DNA of 64,000 bases, taken from Cenococcum geophilum 1.58. Taxonomy: Eukaryota > Ascomycota > Dothideomycetes > Gloniales > Gloniaceae. The notes below the pieces were generated by a model. The model was not told the DNA's origin. It ran no database searches and saw only the letters and a program-made list of their open reading frames with translations. Below are positions 20,400-32,532 of the stretch, in pieces; within the stretch, counting starts at the first letter, position 1, and every line of letters begins with the position of its first letter. The position numbers and the translations under genes are program-made. Location: assembly GCA_001692895.1 (NCBI GenBank), contig KV748200.1, forward strand, positions 1,872,914 to 1,936,913, written 5' to 3'.

Positions 20400-23300
20400 C
20401 TATCTATTTATCTAGGTACTTTAGGGGTCTAGGCATATTAGGGTATTAGTTATAAAACTCTTTAAGCTTTTAAGGGTAGCCTATAAAGTTCCATATAGAA
20501 TACTAGGTTGGGTCTAGATTATAGCCCTTCTATTAGATATAGTATTTTAGCGTTCCCTATACTATCTTACAGGCTAGTATTTTGTTAACTTCCTATTTAT
20601 TATTACTATTTACTTAAACTAGTAGGGGAAGCTCGTTCTTTTATCTAGGCAATAAGTTGTTTATAGCTTTTTATAACTTATCTAGTAAAAAGATAGGGTA
20701 AACCCTAATTAAATCTAAAAGCTTTACCTTATATAAATTACCTATCTTCTTAAGAACCTTATACGGTCCTACTATCTAGTAGTTTAGCTTATAGCTAGGT
20801 TATTTAGTCTTCTAATTCCTTATTATAACCTAGACTATATTACTAGGGGCAAAGTTGGGCTCTTAACGGTGTTTATTTACCTACTATTCTATTAACCTTT
20901 AAGCTTTTTCTAAGTTCTTATAGGCTACCATCTAGGCTTCCTCTAAGCATTTAGCGTACTATTAGGCCTTAGCATAGGGTAGCTTCTCTTATATAGTTTA
21001 GGGTTCTTCTAGCTTTTTCTAGTTAAAGCTTATACGGGGTAAGTATCCTATTTCTAGCTAAATTAGGGTAAACCCTGTGGAGTTATAGGGTAGGGTTACT
21101 TGGGCGTAGTCCATTAAGGGTAGTAGTTTAGACTAGTTATCCTAGAAATAGTTAATAAAAGGCCTAAGCCTCTAGTTTAGGTACTAATTTATAATCTCCG
21201 TCTGGCCGTCTGTCTGGGGATAGTAAGCCGTAAAAAGCTTTAGCTTAATACCTAGGATCTAGGTAAACTTATTCTAGAAGGCCAATATAAACTATAGCCT
21301 ATAATTAAACATAATAGCATCTAGTAGTCCGTAGATTTAGTAGACATAATAGATATATAGCTAGGCTACCTTTTTAGTATTAATGTTTTTATAATAGGGA
21401 ATTAAGAACGGGCGTTTACTAAAGTAGTTAACTATAACTATAACTATATCGTATCCGTTACGGTCCCTAGGTAGTTTATAAAAGTCTATAAAGATATACT
21501 ACTAAGGGCGCTCTAGTATTAGGAGTGGCTTAAGTAGTCTTAGGGTCTTATCCTATAGGATTATAGCTCTCCTATAGTCTTCGCAGTTCCATATATATTA
21601 ATTAATATCTATAACTATTTTTAGCTAATAGTAGTGGCAGTTAATAATTTTACGGGTCTTACTCTTACTAGGGTATGCCGTAGAAACTTAGCAATAAGCT
21701 TTACGGATTAGTTTAGTCTATAGATTATTAACGTTAGGGACTATAAGCCGCTCCTAGTATAGGAGCAACCATTTCTCTACTTTAAAATTAGGGTTTTTTT
21801 TCGCGGCTTAATTACAGAGGGCCTTTAGGGTATTAGCCGTGCAGTTTATAGTTAGGAGGCGGTTAATTAGCCCTATTAGTTTATCTAAGGTCTCCTCTAT
21901 TAATACTAGCTTATTTAGCTAGGAGTCTAGCTCCTTAAAGATCTGCAGGTTAAGCTATTTAGGATAAAAAAGGGCGCGCGTTTAATATTAGGTCTTTAGC
22001 TTATCTTAGGGTCCTATATCTTGTTTTCTTTAAGTTAAAGTATTAGCCTTAAAGTTTTACTTACTAGAACGATATATAATTATAAAAAAGAATTAGAAGA
22101 GTGTTTTAGCCTACTAAACTTATTATTTAATAAGCTGCTTTATAGTTATAAAGTACTTTAGGGCTTTAGAGTCTGTATATATCTTAATTTAAAAGTTCGT
22201 ACCTTTAAGCTCTACACACTATTAGGAGAGTAATTAAATAATAGCTAGTATTTCTTTGTTATATACTTTATAGTTATACTTAGCCAGGTCTATTATTTTT
22301 AAGAAGAAAGTAATAGGGTACTATTTACTATTTGGATATAACTGTAATAGGATTCCCGTTATAACCCTATTAGAAGCGTTCGTTTCTAGCATTAATTTAA
22401 GGTCTAGGTTATAATAATAAAGAATTAGGAAAGAGATAAGCTAATCCTTTATCTCTTTAAAGGCTTTTATATAGTTATTATTAAAGATAAAAGGTGTATC
22501 CTTCCTAGTTAGTTGTATAAGAGGTTTTACCACAATTCTATAGTCGCGGATAAACTAGCGGTAGAAGTTATAAAAACTAAAAAAGGATTAGATTCCTTTT
22601 ACTATATAAAGGGGCTTCTAGTTATAGATTACCCCTACCTTTTTAGGGTTAACCTTAATTTCTTTTATAGTTATAATAAACCTAAAGTATTTTATACGTT
22701 TTACCCTAAACTTATATTTCTTAATATTAACTTATAAGTCTGTGTTTTGTAGTCTCTTTAGGACCTTCTTAATATAAACTTAATACTTAAGTTTGTCGTC
22801 TAAGTATATAAGAATATCGTCTAGGTATACCGTGCAGAATTTATCTAGGTAATTAAAAAGAACGTTATTTATATACCTTTAGTATATAGCTAGTCCGTTT
22901 ATTAGTTTAAAGAGAAGAACTTTATATTTATAGGAGCTATAACAGGTATAGAATATAGTTAAATCTTTAGATACGGGGTCTATCCTAATTTAGTAAAAAG
23001 CTTAACGGATATTAAGTTTAGTAAAGATCTTTACCCAGCTTAAACGTGTAAGGGTTTTATTAATTAAAGGAATAGGATACTAATCCTTTTAAATAATAGC
23101 GTTTAGCTTTTAATAGTCAATATAAAAGCGGAGGCCTCTATTAGGCTTTTTTATAAATAGAATAGAGAAAGTAAAAGGGGCTTAACTTAGCTCAATAAAC
23201 CCTTTATCCAGGTTATTAATTAAGTACTACTTTATTACTTTTAGCTTATCTATTAATTATTAGTAGAGAGGGCTATAACTTAGCAAGTTATTAGCTTTTA

Positions 23301-24430
23301 ATTAAATCTTATAATTATATATCTAGTAAGGGGGTAACTTATTTAAAGCCGCCTTTAAGAATACATCCTTGTAATTTATATAAATAGTAAAAAAAAGGCG
23401 TTTAACTAGTTCCTCGTTAGTTTCCTTAGCTAGCTCTTCCTCCCTATTATTAATAATTTAGTTAATCTTATATAGGCTTATTATAAAGACCTTGTTATCC
23501 TTCTAGTATATATTAAAGTAAAACGCTATAGCGCTAATTGCGGTAATATCTATAGCGAGGGGGTTATATAATAATAGGGGCGTACGTAACTTTATAGACT
23601 TCTAAGACACTAACGTTATTATTACTCCTTTTAACTCCTATTATATCTTTTAGAGGTCATTACTTATATCCTATTAATGCGTTCTTTTCTATACTGGTTA
23701 AATCTATACAACTTAGACATCGTCTACATTACTATCTATCCCGCTTCTATATATAGAGTCCTCTTTAAATATAGCGCTTTAGAAGAGTATCTTTATTAGT
23801 ATAAAGTTCTTTCTAGCTTCGCGGCGGGTGTCTTCTTAAGTAAAGGCTAGATTACAAGCCAGGACATCCTACTAGTAGGTAGGGTTAGCCCTTACGGCTA
23901 GTGTCTTATAGTTAGTTCGGATCTCCCTAATAAAGGAGGGTAACCTTAGTCTATCCTTCGGCTAAATAAACTGTTTTTATTGCGTGTTTAGCTGGATATT
24001 AAGATAGGACATCTATTTTTATTTAAGAATTATATTATAGGACCCTAGGTCTAGGATACAAAAGGGGATACTATATTAGCATTATCCATTAAAAGCGATA
24101 TATAACTTTAAGACGTGGGTAATAGGCCGACCGGCTTAGCTATTATAGCCTTTTACCTAAATAGGCTTCTCTAGTCAGATGGCTTCTGTATTTAAAAACT
24201 TAGTAACATTATTTATATAGGCAGTATTTATAAAGGTAAAGCTATTTACTTTAGTGTTAATAAGGGCGGTTATATTAACTTTATATCTATTTTAAGATAC
24301 TATATATAGAACTATAAAATACTTTCCACCTATTAACTAACTAAGATTAATCTCTTTAAGATTAATAGGGTACCCTAGGGGGGAGTCTTTCCCTAGGGTT
24401 CTTTTTTTCCCGACTTATTAGACGTTTTTT
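20400..24430 (-). pseudogene. Gypsy B pol (protease, RT, RNase H, integrase, chromodomain)
   Basis: Read right to left: protease region (about 24300-23600), RT (about 23350-22500) with the catalytic box YLDDILIY intact at 22804-22827, and RNase H (about 22450-22000). The integrase zinc region is at 21790-21550 (HHCC partly mutated, ending NCEDYRRAI). The integrase core (about 21500-21000) has YPQTDGQTE at 21196-21222, holding the catalytic glutamate. The C-terminal chromodomain is at about 20610-20420. The frame is interrupted by TAA/TAG only where I followed it. This pol would copy and integrate the element into heterochromatin. Confidence 0.88.
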
Positions 24431-25560
24431 CTTCCTCTATCTCCCTAATATCGCTTATATCCTTTAGCTCCGGGCAAGGTAAGGTAAAGTAACCCTTCTT
24501 ATTGCAGTTATAGTATATAGCTAAGGTAGGGTCGATCGGAGTATTACGGCAAATATTAGTTAATGGCGTGGTATATAGCTAGTTAGGCGTCGCTCGCTAG
24601 TATATAGTTATAACCGCTTTTAATATAAAAGTAGTCGTAGCTTATCTTCCTACTCTAGCTCCTATAGGTATAGTTAGTAAGTTTTAATCGCTATAGAGTT
24701 ACTTCTACCGATTAGGACGGGCTTTAATCCGCTTTAGTTCTAAATCTAAAAATAGGTAATAAGCTATAAGTCTATTATAAGTTGGCAGGTTGTCTAAGGC
24801 TATAGTAATCTTCTCTTATAGCTAAATTATTAGCTTATTATATAGGTCTAATCGGTAGTTCTTAAGGGGAACCTAGCCTTCTCCTATAAGGTATAGGAAT
24901 TAAGTCTAGAATTTAGTAAAGAGTTAGTTTGGTTTTATTATTAGGCGATTACAATTATACTAGGCGTCCTGTACTTTGTTTAGGCTAACGTAAATAGCCA
25001 CTAGGTACTATATTATCTTATTAATAGATATAAATTAAATAGGGGACTTATCCTTAAACTTGGCTTAAAGGTGCTATTAGGTATCCCTAGTGGTTTAACT
25101 AAAGAGGTAGAGCATTTTAGCTTCTTTAGAAAGGAAATAGTTATAGTTAACGCGGAGCTTTTCTTATACTTAAATCCTCTAATTCTTAAAGGTAGGGTCT
25201 ATTTTATTAGATAGTAGTAGGGGGTTAGGGAGCTTAACGGACTTTAATTACTTTATTATTATATCCGTACTCCCTAGTGTATTACATTTAGTAAAGTAAA
25301 TAGGTTAGCTAGGGCTTTAAAAAGAGGAAGCTAAGCTATTTTATAGGGCTCTAAGGCTCTTTAGGATCTCTTATAGGGTCTCTTATATATTTCTTACTTT
25401 AAGATAATTGGCTTCCTAGCTAGCTATAAGGGCGCAAATCTACTCGCGTACGTCTATAACGTTATTATTATCTTTAATTTCTAATCCTAATCGGATCTTA
25501 GGTTCCTCTTAGGTAGAGGTAGCTCTCTTAAATAAGCTTACTTTAGGTGCCATTATTAAC
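24430..25560 (-). pseudogene. Gypsy B gag, RIP-damaged
   Basis: The start is near 25555 (MAPKVSLFKRAT). The Gag domain includes DPTFKN, EAKMLYLFS and FTKF segments between about 25250 and 24750. Near 24515-24492 a zinc knuckle reads CNKKGYFTLPC. The second B copy repeats the start of this gag at 57650-57690 and 63672-64000. Stops are TAA/TAG. Confidence 0.78.
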
Positions 25561-25639
25561 TTCCTAAGGTTCGTCGGTATTATACGCTTTAGTTTTAATT
25601 CTAGGGGTATAGGTCTAGTCCTATCTAGCTTATAAGGTG

Positions 25640-25780
25640 AGATATTATCTAGGCCTTCCCAGGCAATGTAGAGTCGTTTTAGTATCTAAGTATAGCGCGT
25701 TAACGCGTCATTACAAACGAAGTTTCTTTTGGGGTGGGATATTATTGAGGCCTTCCCAGGTAGGGTGGGTAAGCTTAGTA
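25640..25780 (-). repeat. Direct repeats in the gypsy B leader
   Basis: Two copies of a motif around GGCCTTCCCAGG with GATATTAT (near 25650 and 25750) lie between the 5' LTR and gag. Related copies occur at 57440-57560 in the second B element. Confidence 0.6.
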
Positions 25781-25783
25781 TAA

Positions 25784-25996
25784 TATTACGGCTTATATAA
25801 ATGCCTTTAAACCAAAGCTTGTAGAATGCTATATTACGAAAATACTAAGCTAAGGAGAAGGGAAAAAAGGGGTCGCTAAGACTGATGTAAATAAATATAT
25901 AGGGTAAGCCGTTAAGGCGCTAGCTCTGGGTAAGCTAATCGCAGGTCGGCAGAATATAGCAGAATTTGGCAGGTAACGTGCGATAGCGCTGTTATA
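25784..25996 (-). repeat. Right LTR of gypsy B (5' LTR)
   Basis: 213 bp, the partner of 19805-20017, followed by GCCAC. Confidence 0.92.
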
Positions 25997-26001
25997 GCCA
26001 C

Positions 26002-29000
26002 TACTATACAAGACAAAAACGTAATAATAGCAGTAAAATTAGATATAGAAGCGGAAAACGCTAAGTCCTAGCCCTAAGTTGCGGGTTAGGACGCCCTAAT
26101 AATAAAGGGATCTATATATTAGCCTACTTAATAGATAACTTAGTAAAGATAAATAGACGGAAATAGATAGTTTTACCTATAATAGGAACTACTGCTATAA
26201 AATAATATAAAAGCCGTTCTATAATTAACTACAGAGCTACTAACTAATTTGTAAATACTTAACTTATATATACTTATAACCTACCTACCTTACCCCTTAC
26301 TAAAGTCTACGCCCTATAACTCGCTAACGGTAGTTATACCGTATAGAAGATTACCTATATAGTATAACTCTACTTAAATATAAACGGGCACTAGAAAGAG
26401 CTCTAGGCCTATATTATACTACTTACTAACTACCCTATTATCCTTAAAATAAGCTAGCTTAAATAATACAACCCTGCCATTAACTAGGAAAAAAAAGAAG
26501 TAACCTTTAACTCTAAATACTATAAAGAGACTTACCTAGGATATAGCCTAGCCACCTCTATTTACTTACTAAGATATTAATTTAAGAAACCCCTTATTAC
26601 CCTATCTATAATTAACTACCACTATATAAGTGCCGCGGCCTTTTACCGTATAGTACGTAGGAAAGGCTAGACCGTTACTGCAGCTTCCCAATTATAACTA
26701 TATAAGCTTAATAAAGAATAAGACTACGTCCTCTATAGTAACAGGATAGATATAATTAACCTTTTAGAAGATAACGCCCCTATAGAACTCTACAGACTTT
26801 TACCTTTAGACTTTAAGAAGTTTATAAAACTTAAAAAAGGACTTACTAACAAAGAACTCCGTAAGCTCCTCCCTAAGAGGTACTATAACTTTATTAATAT
26901 ATACTTATAAAAGGGCGTAGATATACTCCCCCTATATTAATCGAATAACTATACCATTAATATTAAATAAGGAAAAACGCTACCTTATAAAAGACTCTAC
27001 CTAATATTAAAAGATAAACTTCTAGTTATAAGAAAGTATATTAATAAGTACCTTAATAAAAGGTTTATTCGTCCTAGTATATTACTAGTAGCTACCCCTA
27101 CCCTTCTCGTTAAGAAGCTAAAAGAAGGTATCCGATTCTATATTAATTATAAAGGACTTAACGCTATTATAATTAAAAACTAATACCCAATACCACTTAT
27201 ATGGGAGACCCTCAAGTGGCTTAGCTAAGCCAAAATCTATACTAAGCTTAATATTATCGCCACCTTTAACTATTTTTAAATATGGGAAGGTAACGAATAG
27301 AAAACCGCATTTATATTACGCTTTAGCCAATTTAAATATATCGTTATACCCTTTAGCGTATATAACGGCCTAGGCACCTTCTAAAGCTATATTAATAACA
27401 CCTTATAGGACTACCTTAACGACTTCTACTCTATGTACCTAGACGATATACTTATTTATAATAATAACCCTTCTAAGCATACTAAATATATATAAAAGGT
27501 CTTATAGCGCCTTAGGGACATAGGACTTTATATTAATTTAAAGAAATGTAAATTCTTAGTTACAGAAGTAAAATACCTTAAACTAATTATTACTACTAAG
27601 GGTGTATATATAGACCCTAAGAAGGTATATATAATTACTAAATAGTAAGCCCCTAACTGCATTAAGGATATATAAGCCTTCCTTAGTTTCGCTAACTTCT
27701 ACTAGAAATTTATATACAACTTCTTAGGCGTAGTAGCACTACTTATAGCAATAATACAAATAAAGGGCTTTTCCGTAAAGGGAAGAAAAACGCACTTACG
27801 CTTTACCTAGATGCCTAAATACAAGAAGGCGTTCTAAGACTTTAAAAATGCCTTTACCAAAGCACCTATTCTAGCTTACTTTATACTAAGACAACAACTC
27901 TATTTTAAAACCAACTCCTTAAACTACGTTAACGTAGGTATTCTCTCCTAGATAGGCGATAACGGTTTCCTTTACCTAGTTATATTCTACTTATCTAAGC
28001 TTATACTATAAAAGTATAACTACAAGATCTATAATAAAGAACTCTTTATAATTATATAAGCGTTTAAAGAATTCTAACCAGAACTCTCCTTAGTAGAGCC
28101 TAACTAGCTAACTAAAGTCCTTACGGACTANNNNAACNNTAANTACTTTATAANNANAAAGNAGCTAAACNNANNCTANGTATATTANAACNAGTTCCTN
28201 TNTAGTTTTAACTTTAAAATTATATATAGACTAGGAGTATAAGGTACTAAACCTAATAGCCTAATACGCCGCTCGTAAGACCTTCCTTAGTCTAAAGATA
28301 ACCCCTATAATTAGTTCTAATAATAGACGATTTTAAAAGCATAAAATTTAACCCTAGGTATACTACCTATAATAGAGCTAACTATACCTTAGCTTTATAC
28401 CATAGAACTAAAGTTACCTCCTAAAATTAATAAGCTTATTACTACGGTATATAATACCTCTATTAACCTATTACTATATTAACTTATTACCGCAAAGACC
28501 GCTAGCGCCTATACGCTACCTACTAACCTCTAAAGCTTAGGCTAGATTAATATAGTAGCCTTAGAAGTAAAAGAGAACAGGCTCTATTATAAAGGTTGCC
28601 TATTTATCCCTAACTTAGAAAATCTATAACGGCAACTAATCTAAATAGCCCACAACCTCTAATTAAGCGGCTACTTAGGTAGAGAAGGAACCTATAAGCT
28701 TCTTAGCCAATACTACTTCCAGTCAAAAATAATAGACTTAGTTAAACGCTTTATAGGCGCCTATTATGGTTATAAGCGCGCTAAGGCCTTTAATATAAAG
28801 TATTAAGGACTACTACACCCTCTACTAGTACCTATATAATAATAGGCAGATATTACTATAGATTTTATTATTAACCTACTACCCTATAAACGATATGGCC
28901 GTACCTATAAGAATATCCTTATAATAATATACCAACTTATAAAAGAGCGCTACTACGTCCTAACTAAAGGTGTAGCCGTTAGTGATGTTACTAACGCCTT

Positions 29001-30060
29001 TCTCCGCAAAGTTTACTAACTATATAAGTTACCTAACTCAATTACGTCCGACTAAGATATATAATTTAACTTCGATATATAGAGACGAATCTACTAACGC
29101 CTTAACATCTCCGTTAAGATATCTATATCCTTTTATTACAAAACTGCTAGGTAACCGGAAAACGCTAATACCAGCATAAAAGCGTACCTACGATAGGTAG
29201 TCGCCTATAGTTAAGATAACTGGGTAGATTACCTCCTACTAGGCGAATTCGCAATAAATAACTACGTCTTAACTACTACAGAACTTACCCTATTCTTCGC
29301 AAATAAGGGTTATTACCCCCAATCTAGTATAGAGCCACTAGACCCTATTAATAAGAAACTGCTATATAGAAAACGCCTTAAGATACTACTTACTAACCAG
29401 TATACAGACTATATAAAAAAATCTACTCGACTATTATAAGGGAGAAATGGCCTAGGCTTAAGTAAAGTAGGCCTACTTTGCCAACTACTATAGAACGCTA
29501 CTACTAGAGATACGTATTAGCGACTAGGTATAGCTAAATGCACGTAATATCTCTATATAGAGGCCTATAAAGTCACTTAATTATAAAAACCTTAGCCCCT
29601 ATCTAATTAAACAAGTTATTAATAGGGGAGCTATATATAAGCTGGAACTCCTACCTACCCTAACCACTACGGGATATGGCCTATATTTTACCTATAGCTA
29701 CTATACCTCTATTAGCCTAACCCCTTACTAGGGTAAATATAGCCTAAACCCCTATTAGTACTATTCTAAAATAAGAACTATAAAAAGTGGACTATTAAAC
29801 GAATTATTAACTCTAAATACTTTGGCAAAGGTAGAGGACGACGGCTCTACTATAGAGCTATATATATAGGATTTAATATAAATTAGCTGGAATAGCAACT
29901 ATAAGAAAACTTCGAAAATGTAAAGGATCTAATTAGCAACTTTTACTACGCGAACCTATAGAAACCGGGCCTAAGTAGAGATTTTATACCTAATCCTCTA
30001 TAGGAGCCCTTATAGAGTTAAACCGTTATATATTACTACGTAAGGGCAAATTACCGTTAA
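26002..30060 (+). pseudogene. Gypsy C pol (protease, RT, RNase H, integrase, chromodomain)
   Basis: The protease region (about 26200-26600) is followed by RT (about 26930-27660) with YLDDILIY intact at 27436-27459. RNase H lies at about 27830-28130 and the integrase at about 28650-29560 (zinc region, then DQDIQF and a core). A chromodomain is at about 29770-29960 (RRLYYRAIYIGF, LISNFYYANL). Runs of N at 28131-28202 fall between RNase H and integrase. Stops read as TAA/TAG. The first base continues the coding sequence cut at 19804 by gypsy B. Confidence 0.87.
28131..28202. other. Cluster of ambiguous bases
   Basis: Single N and short N runs are mixed with called bases. This looks like low-quality consensus in a repeat and not a sized gap. 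A similar cluster is at 49233-49282 (LINE) and another at 58061-58116 (copia A3). Confidence 0.8.
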
Positions 30061-30110
30061 ATTGCGATAAAGTGCGATCACGTAACTGGAATATTATTAA
30101 AATATCTAGG

Positions 30111-30133
30111 AACTTTAACCGGCGGTTAAAGTT
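30111..30133 (+). repeat. Shared palindrome P1, gypsy C copy
   Basis: Arms AACTTTAACC/GGTTAAAGTT, preceded by ATATCTAGG and followed by ATCTAATTAGTTAGATTCT, as in copia A2 with a single change. It lies between the chromodomain and the 3' LTR. Confidence 0.85.
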
Positions 30134-30298
30134 ATCTAATTAGTTAGATTCTTAGATGCCAAGCCTTATTATATAACATTGTTTCAAACCTTTAGCAATA
30201 CCCCCCTTTTCTTCTTTTTTATACCTTAGGTATCCCTTCTATATATATATAGTAACCACAGCGTCGCCGGAGCTCCACCTCTATAGGAGGGGGGGTAG

Positions 30299-30491
30299 TG
30301 TTACGGAACCCCACCGTAGGGGCCTCTATAGGAGAGCCCCGTGCTCTCGCATATACCTTATATATAGCTTATATTAGCTACGCGTAGGTGTATTACCTCC
30401 TTACGCCCTTAACCCTTACAATTAATTGCGTAATGTCTTATAGACTCCTTAAATACATACGCTCTATAGCCACTGCCCCCGTTCCATAATA
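30299..30491 (+). repeat. 3' LTR of gypsy C
   Basis: 193 bp. It begins TGTTACGGAAC and ends GTTCCATAATA, so the ends mirror each other. Its right two thirds match 1-125. The preceding AGGAGGGGGGGTAG is the polypurine tract. Confidence 0.85.
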
Positions 30492-31863
30492 ATTAGATAA
30501 GTCTATTTTAATAATATATTTAAAGTCCAGATTAAAGTAGGCGAGAATTAAAGCAGTTATAAAATAATATTTTAAGTCATTAAAGCTTATTCGTATTTAG
30601 TAATCCATTTAAATCTTATATTCTTCCTTATTAAGTTTACTAATAGCTAAATAATTTTTAAGAAGTGATTAATAAATTAATAATAGAAATTTATAAATTC
30701 TAGAAATCCTTAGATATCTTATATACTACTAGGACTTTTCTAATTTATAATTATAACGATTTTCTTAGGGTCCATTTTAATTCTATTATAGGATATAATT
30801 AGGCCTAAGTATATAACTTTAGACGTATAAAACTTATATTTCTTAATATTATATTATAAGCCCGCGTTTAATAGGCGTTTAAGGACTATTTAGATATACT
30901 TCTAATACTTAGAAAGTAAAAATAAATAGATTAAGATATTATTAATATACGCGGTAATAAATATATTAAGGAATTTGCGAAGTGTATTATTAATATATTA
31001 CTAAAACATACTAGGACCGTTATTTATACTAAATAGCATTACTAGGTATTTAAAAAGTTCCTATTATATACAAAAAGCTATATACTTCTTATCTCCTTTA
31101 TAAACACGGATTTAATTAAAGGTAGTGACTATATTAAGCTTTATAAAGTATTATACTTTTACTAATTAATTAAGCGTTTCTTAAAGCAGAGGAATTAAAT
31201 ATTAGTTTTAAATTATAATTATATTTTAGGCTTGATAATTAATATAGAACCTTAAGCCTTCTTTAGGTTTCTTAACGAATAGTATAAATAAGATAAATAG
31301 TAATTAACTAGGGCGAATAAATTCTTTCCCTAGGTACTCTTTAAGGTATTATTATATTATAAGCAGCTCTTTTCGTAATATACCACATAACGGGCTAAAC
31401 TTTAGCGTTATGCTAAGTTTAAGCTCTACCTTAAAATTGCGCTTATCTTAATATAGGGGTAGTTAGTTTATAAATCGTTTCTTAAACGTATTAATTAGAT
31501 TATAATATTCTTTAGGTATAAGAGGTTAGGGGTTAATATATTGCTTTAGTTCTAATGCCTTTCTAATATCTTCTAGTGTTATAGCAAAAATCTTATAATC
31601 TTGTTTTCTTACTAATAAATAAAAGGGTACGGCTTATATTATAAAAATTTTAAAGGGTTTTAATATATTATCTTTATATTCTTTACCGTAATTAGCAGTT
31701 ATAACTTTATTATATTAGTTTAGGGTTTATAATAAGGGTAATTTATATTATATTAAATTTAAATAGTTATATATATATTTATAGGGTAAGTGGTATTTTA
31801 AGTAATAACTTTAGTAGTAAGTTATACGGAATTTTAGTATTTCTTTAACCTAGCTAATTAAAG
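30492..31863 (-). pseudogene. Gypsy D RT region, heavily RIP-damaged
   Basis: On the minus strand an RT of Ty3/gypsy type can be followed. The catalytic box reads YINNILIY near 30929-30950, where YLDDILIY is expected; both Asp codons have become Asn (GAY to AAY), a RIP-type change that kills the enzyme. Downstream it reads VIYLGLIIS and then INFYYQFI, usual gypsy landmarks. Mutation is heavier here than in B or C. Copia A2 interrupts it at 31863 and it continues at 38001. RNase H and integrase are not present to the left, where the gypsy C LTR ends. Confidence 0.8.
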
Positions 31864-32085
31864 TGTTGGGAATAAAGGCAAGTGGTCACTATATAAGGCA
31901 TATTACCACCACGTATGGCAAGTTGCCGTTACGTACGGCAAGTTGCCGTCACGTGCCGCCGCGGCACTAGCGTGGTAAGGAACCTTAAGTTCCTTACCCC
32001 TTTCTTTAAGAATAAAAAAAAAGAACAACAATTATTATACTATCTACGAACCGTAGCTACGTAATATCCCCTTGTGTAACCAATA
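31864..32085 (+). repeat. 5' LTR of copia A2
   Basis: 222 bp, with four 20-bp GGCAAGTTGCC-type units from 31877 to about 31956 and a hairpin with arms GGTAAGGAAC/GTTCCTTACC at 31974-31998. Confidence 0.92.
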
Positions 32086-32416
32086 CTAATTAGTAGTTAA
32101 CTTTACTATTATACTATAAAGCAGCTAGGTATTCCCAAGAAAGAACGAGCCACTATACCAGTGCTACTCGTGCTAAAGGGAGCTATCTTTTAAGGTTAGA
32201 ACTGGTCCTAAACCTTAAATAGAACTCTTCCACAAATCTAAGGATCTAAAGGCCAGAACTAGTCCTAAGCCTTTCTAAGATTACGGATTCTTACGTCTAT
32301 TACGCAAAACAACACGCTTTATAAGTCTTCGCGATTTAAGGCTAGAACTAGTCCTAAGCCCCATAATTACAAACACACGTCTAAACGCGTACTAAACGAC
32401 GAACGCGTACTAAATA

Positions 32417-32511
32417 ATAACCCCTACACTAAACGACAACCCCTACACCAAACGACAATCCCTATACTAAATGACAACCCCTACACTAAACGACAATCCC
32501 TATACTAATAA
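32417..32511 (+). repeat. 19-bp tandem repeat in the copia A2 leader
   Basis: Five head-to-tail units of ACAACCCCTACACTAAACG or close variants. A1 and A3 have only one such unit at the same place, so this is an expansion specific to A2. Confidence 0.85.
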
Positions 32512-32532
32512 CACTTCCCTCCCTCCAAAAAC

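Larger units (their letters stand above)
19805..25996 (-). mobile_element. Ty3/gypsy chromodomain element B, nested in C
   Basis: 6192 bp with 213-bp LTRs at 19805-20017 and 25784-25996 and target duplication GCCAC (19800-19804 and 25997-26001). Coding is on the minus strand: Gag, protease, RT, RNase H, integrase, chromodomain. The domain set is complete and stops are nearly all TAA/TAG, so it was probably autonomous before RIP. A second copy of this family starts at 57206. Confidence 0.93.
18721..30491 (+). mobile_element. Ty3/gypsy chromodomain element C, 5' LTR missing, split by gypsy B
   Basis: Plus-strand gag (18721-19799), pol (26002-30060) and a 193-bp 3' LTR (30299-30491, TGTTACGGAAC...GTTCCATAATA) behind a polypurine tract (AGGAGGGGGGGTAG). 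Order is Gag, protease, RT, RNase H, integrase, chromodomain, which marks a Ty3/gypsy chromovirus. No matching 5' LTR is found before 18721, so the left end is truncated or rearranged. Gypsy B sits inside it (19805-25996) with duplicated GCCAC. Confidence 0.85.

Noticed and set aside
22513-22737. 74-codon plus-strand open frame
   Set aside because: Antisense to the reverse transcriptase of gypsy B.
28982-29179. 65-codon plus-strand open frame
   Set aside because: Out of frame with the integrase of gypsy C, which is the real coding frame at this place.
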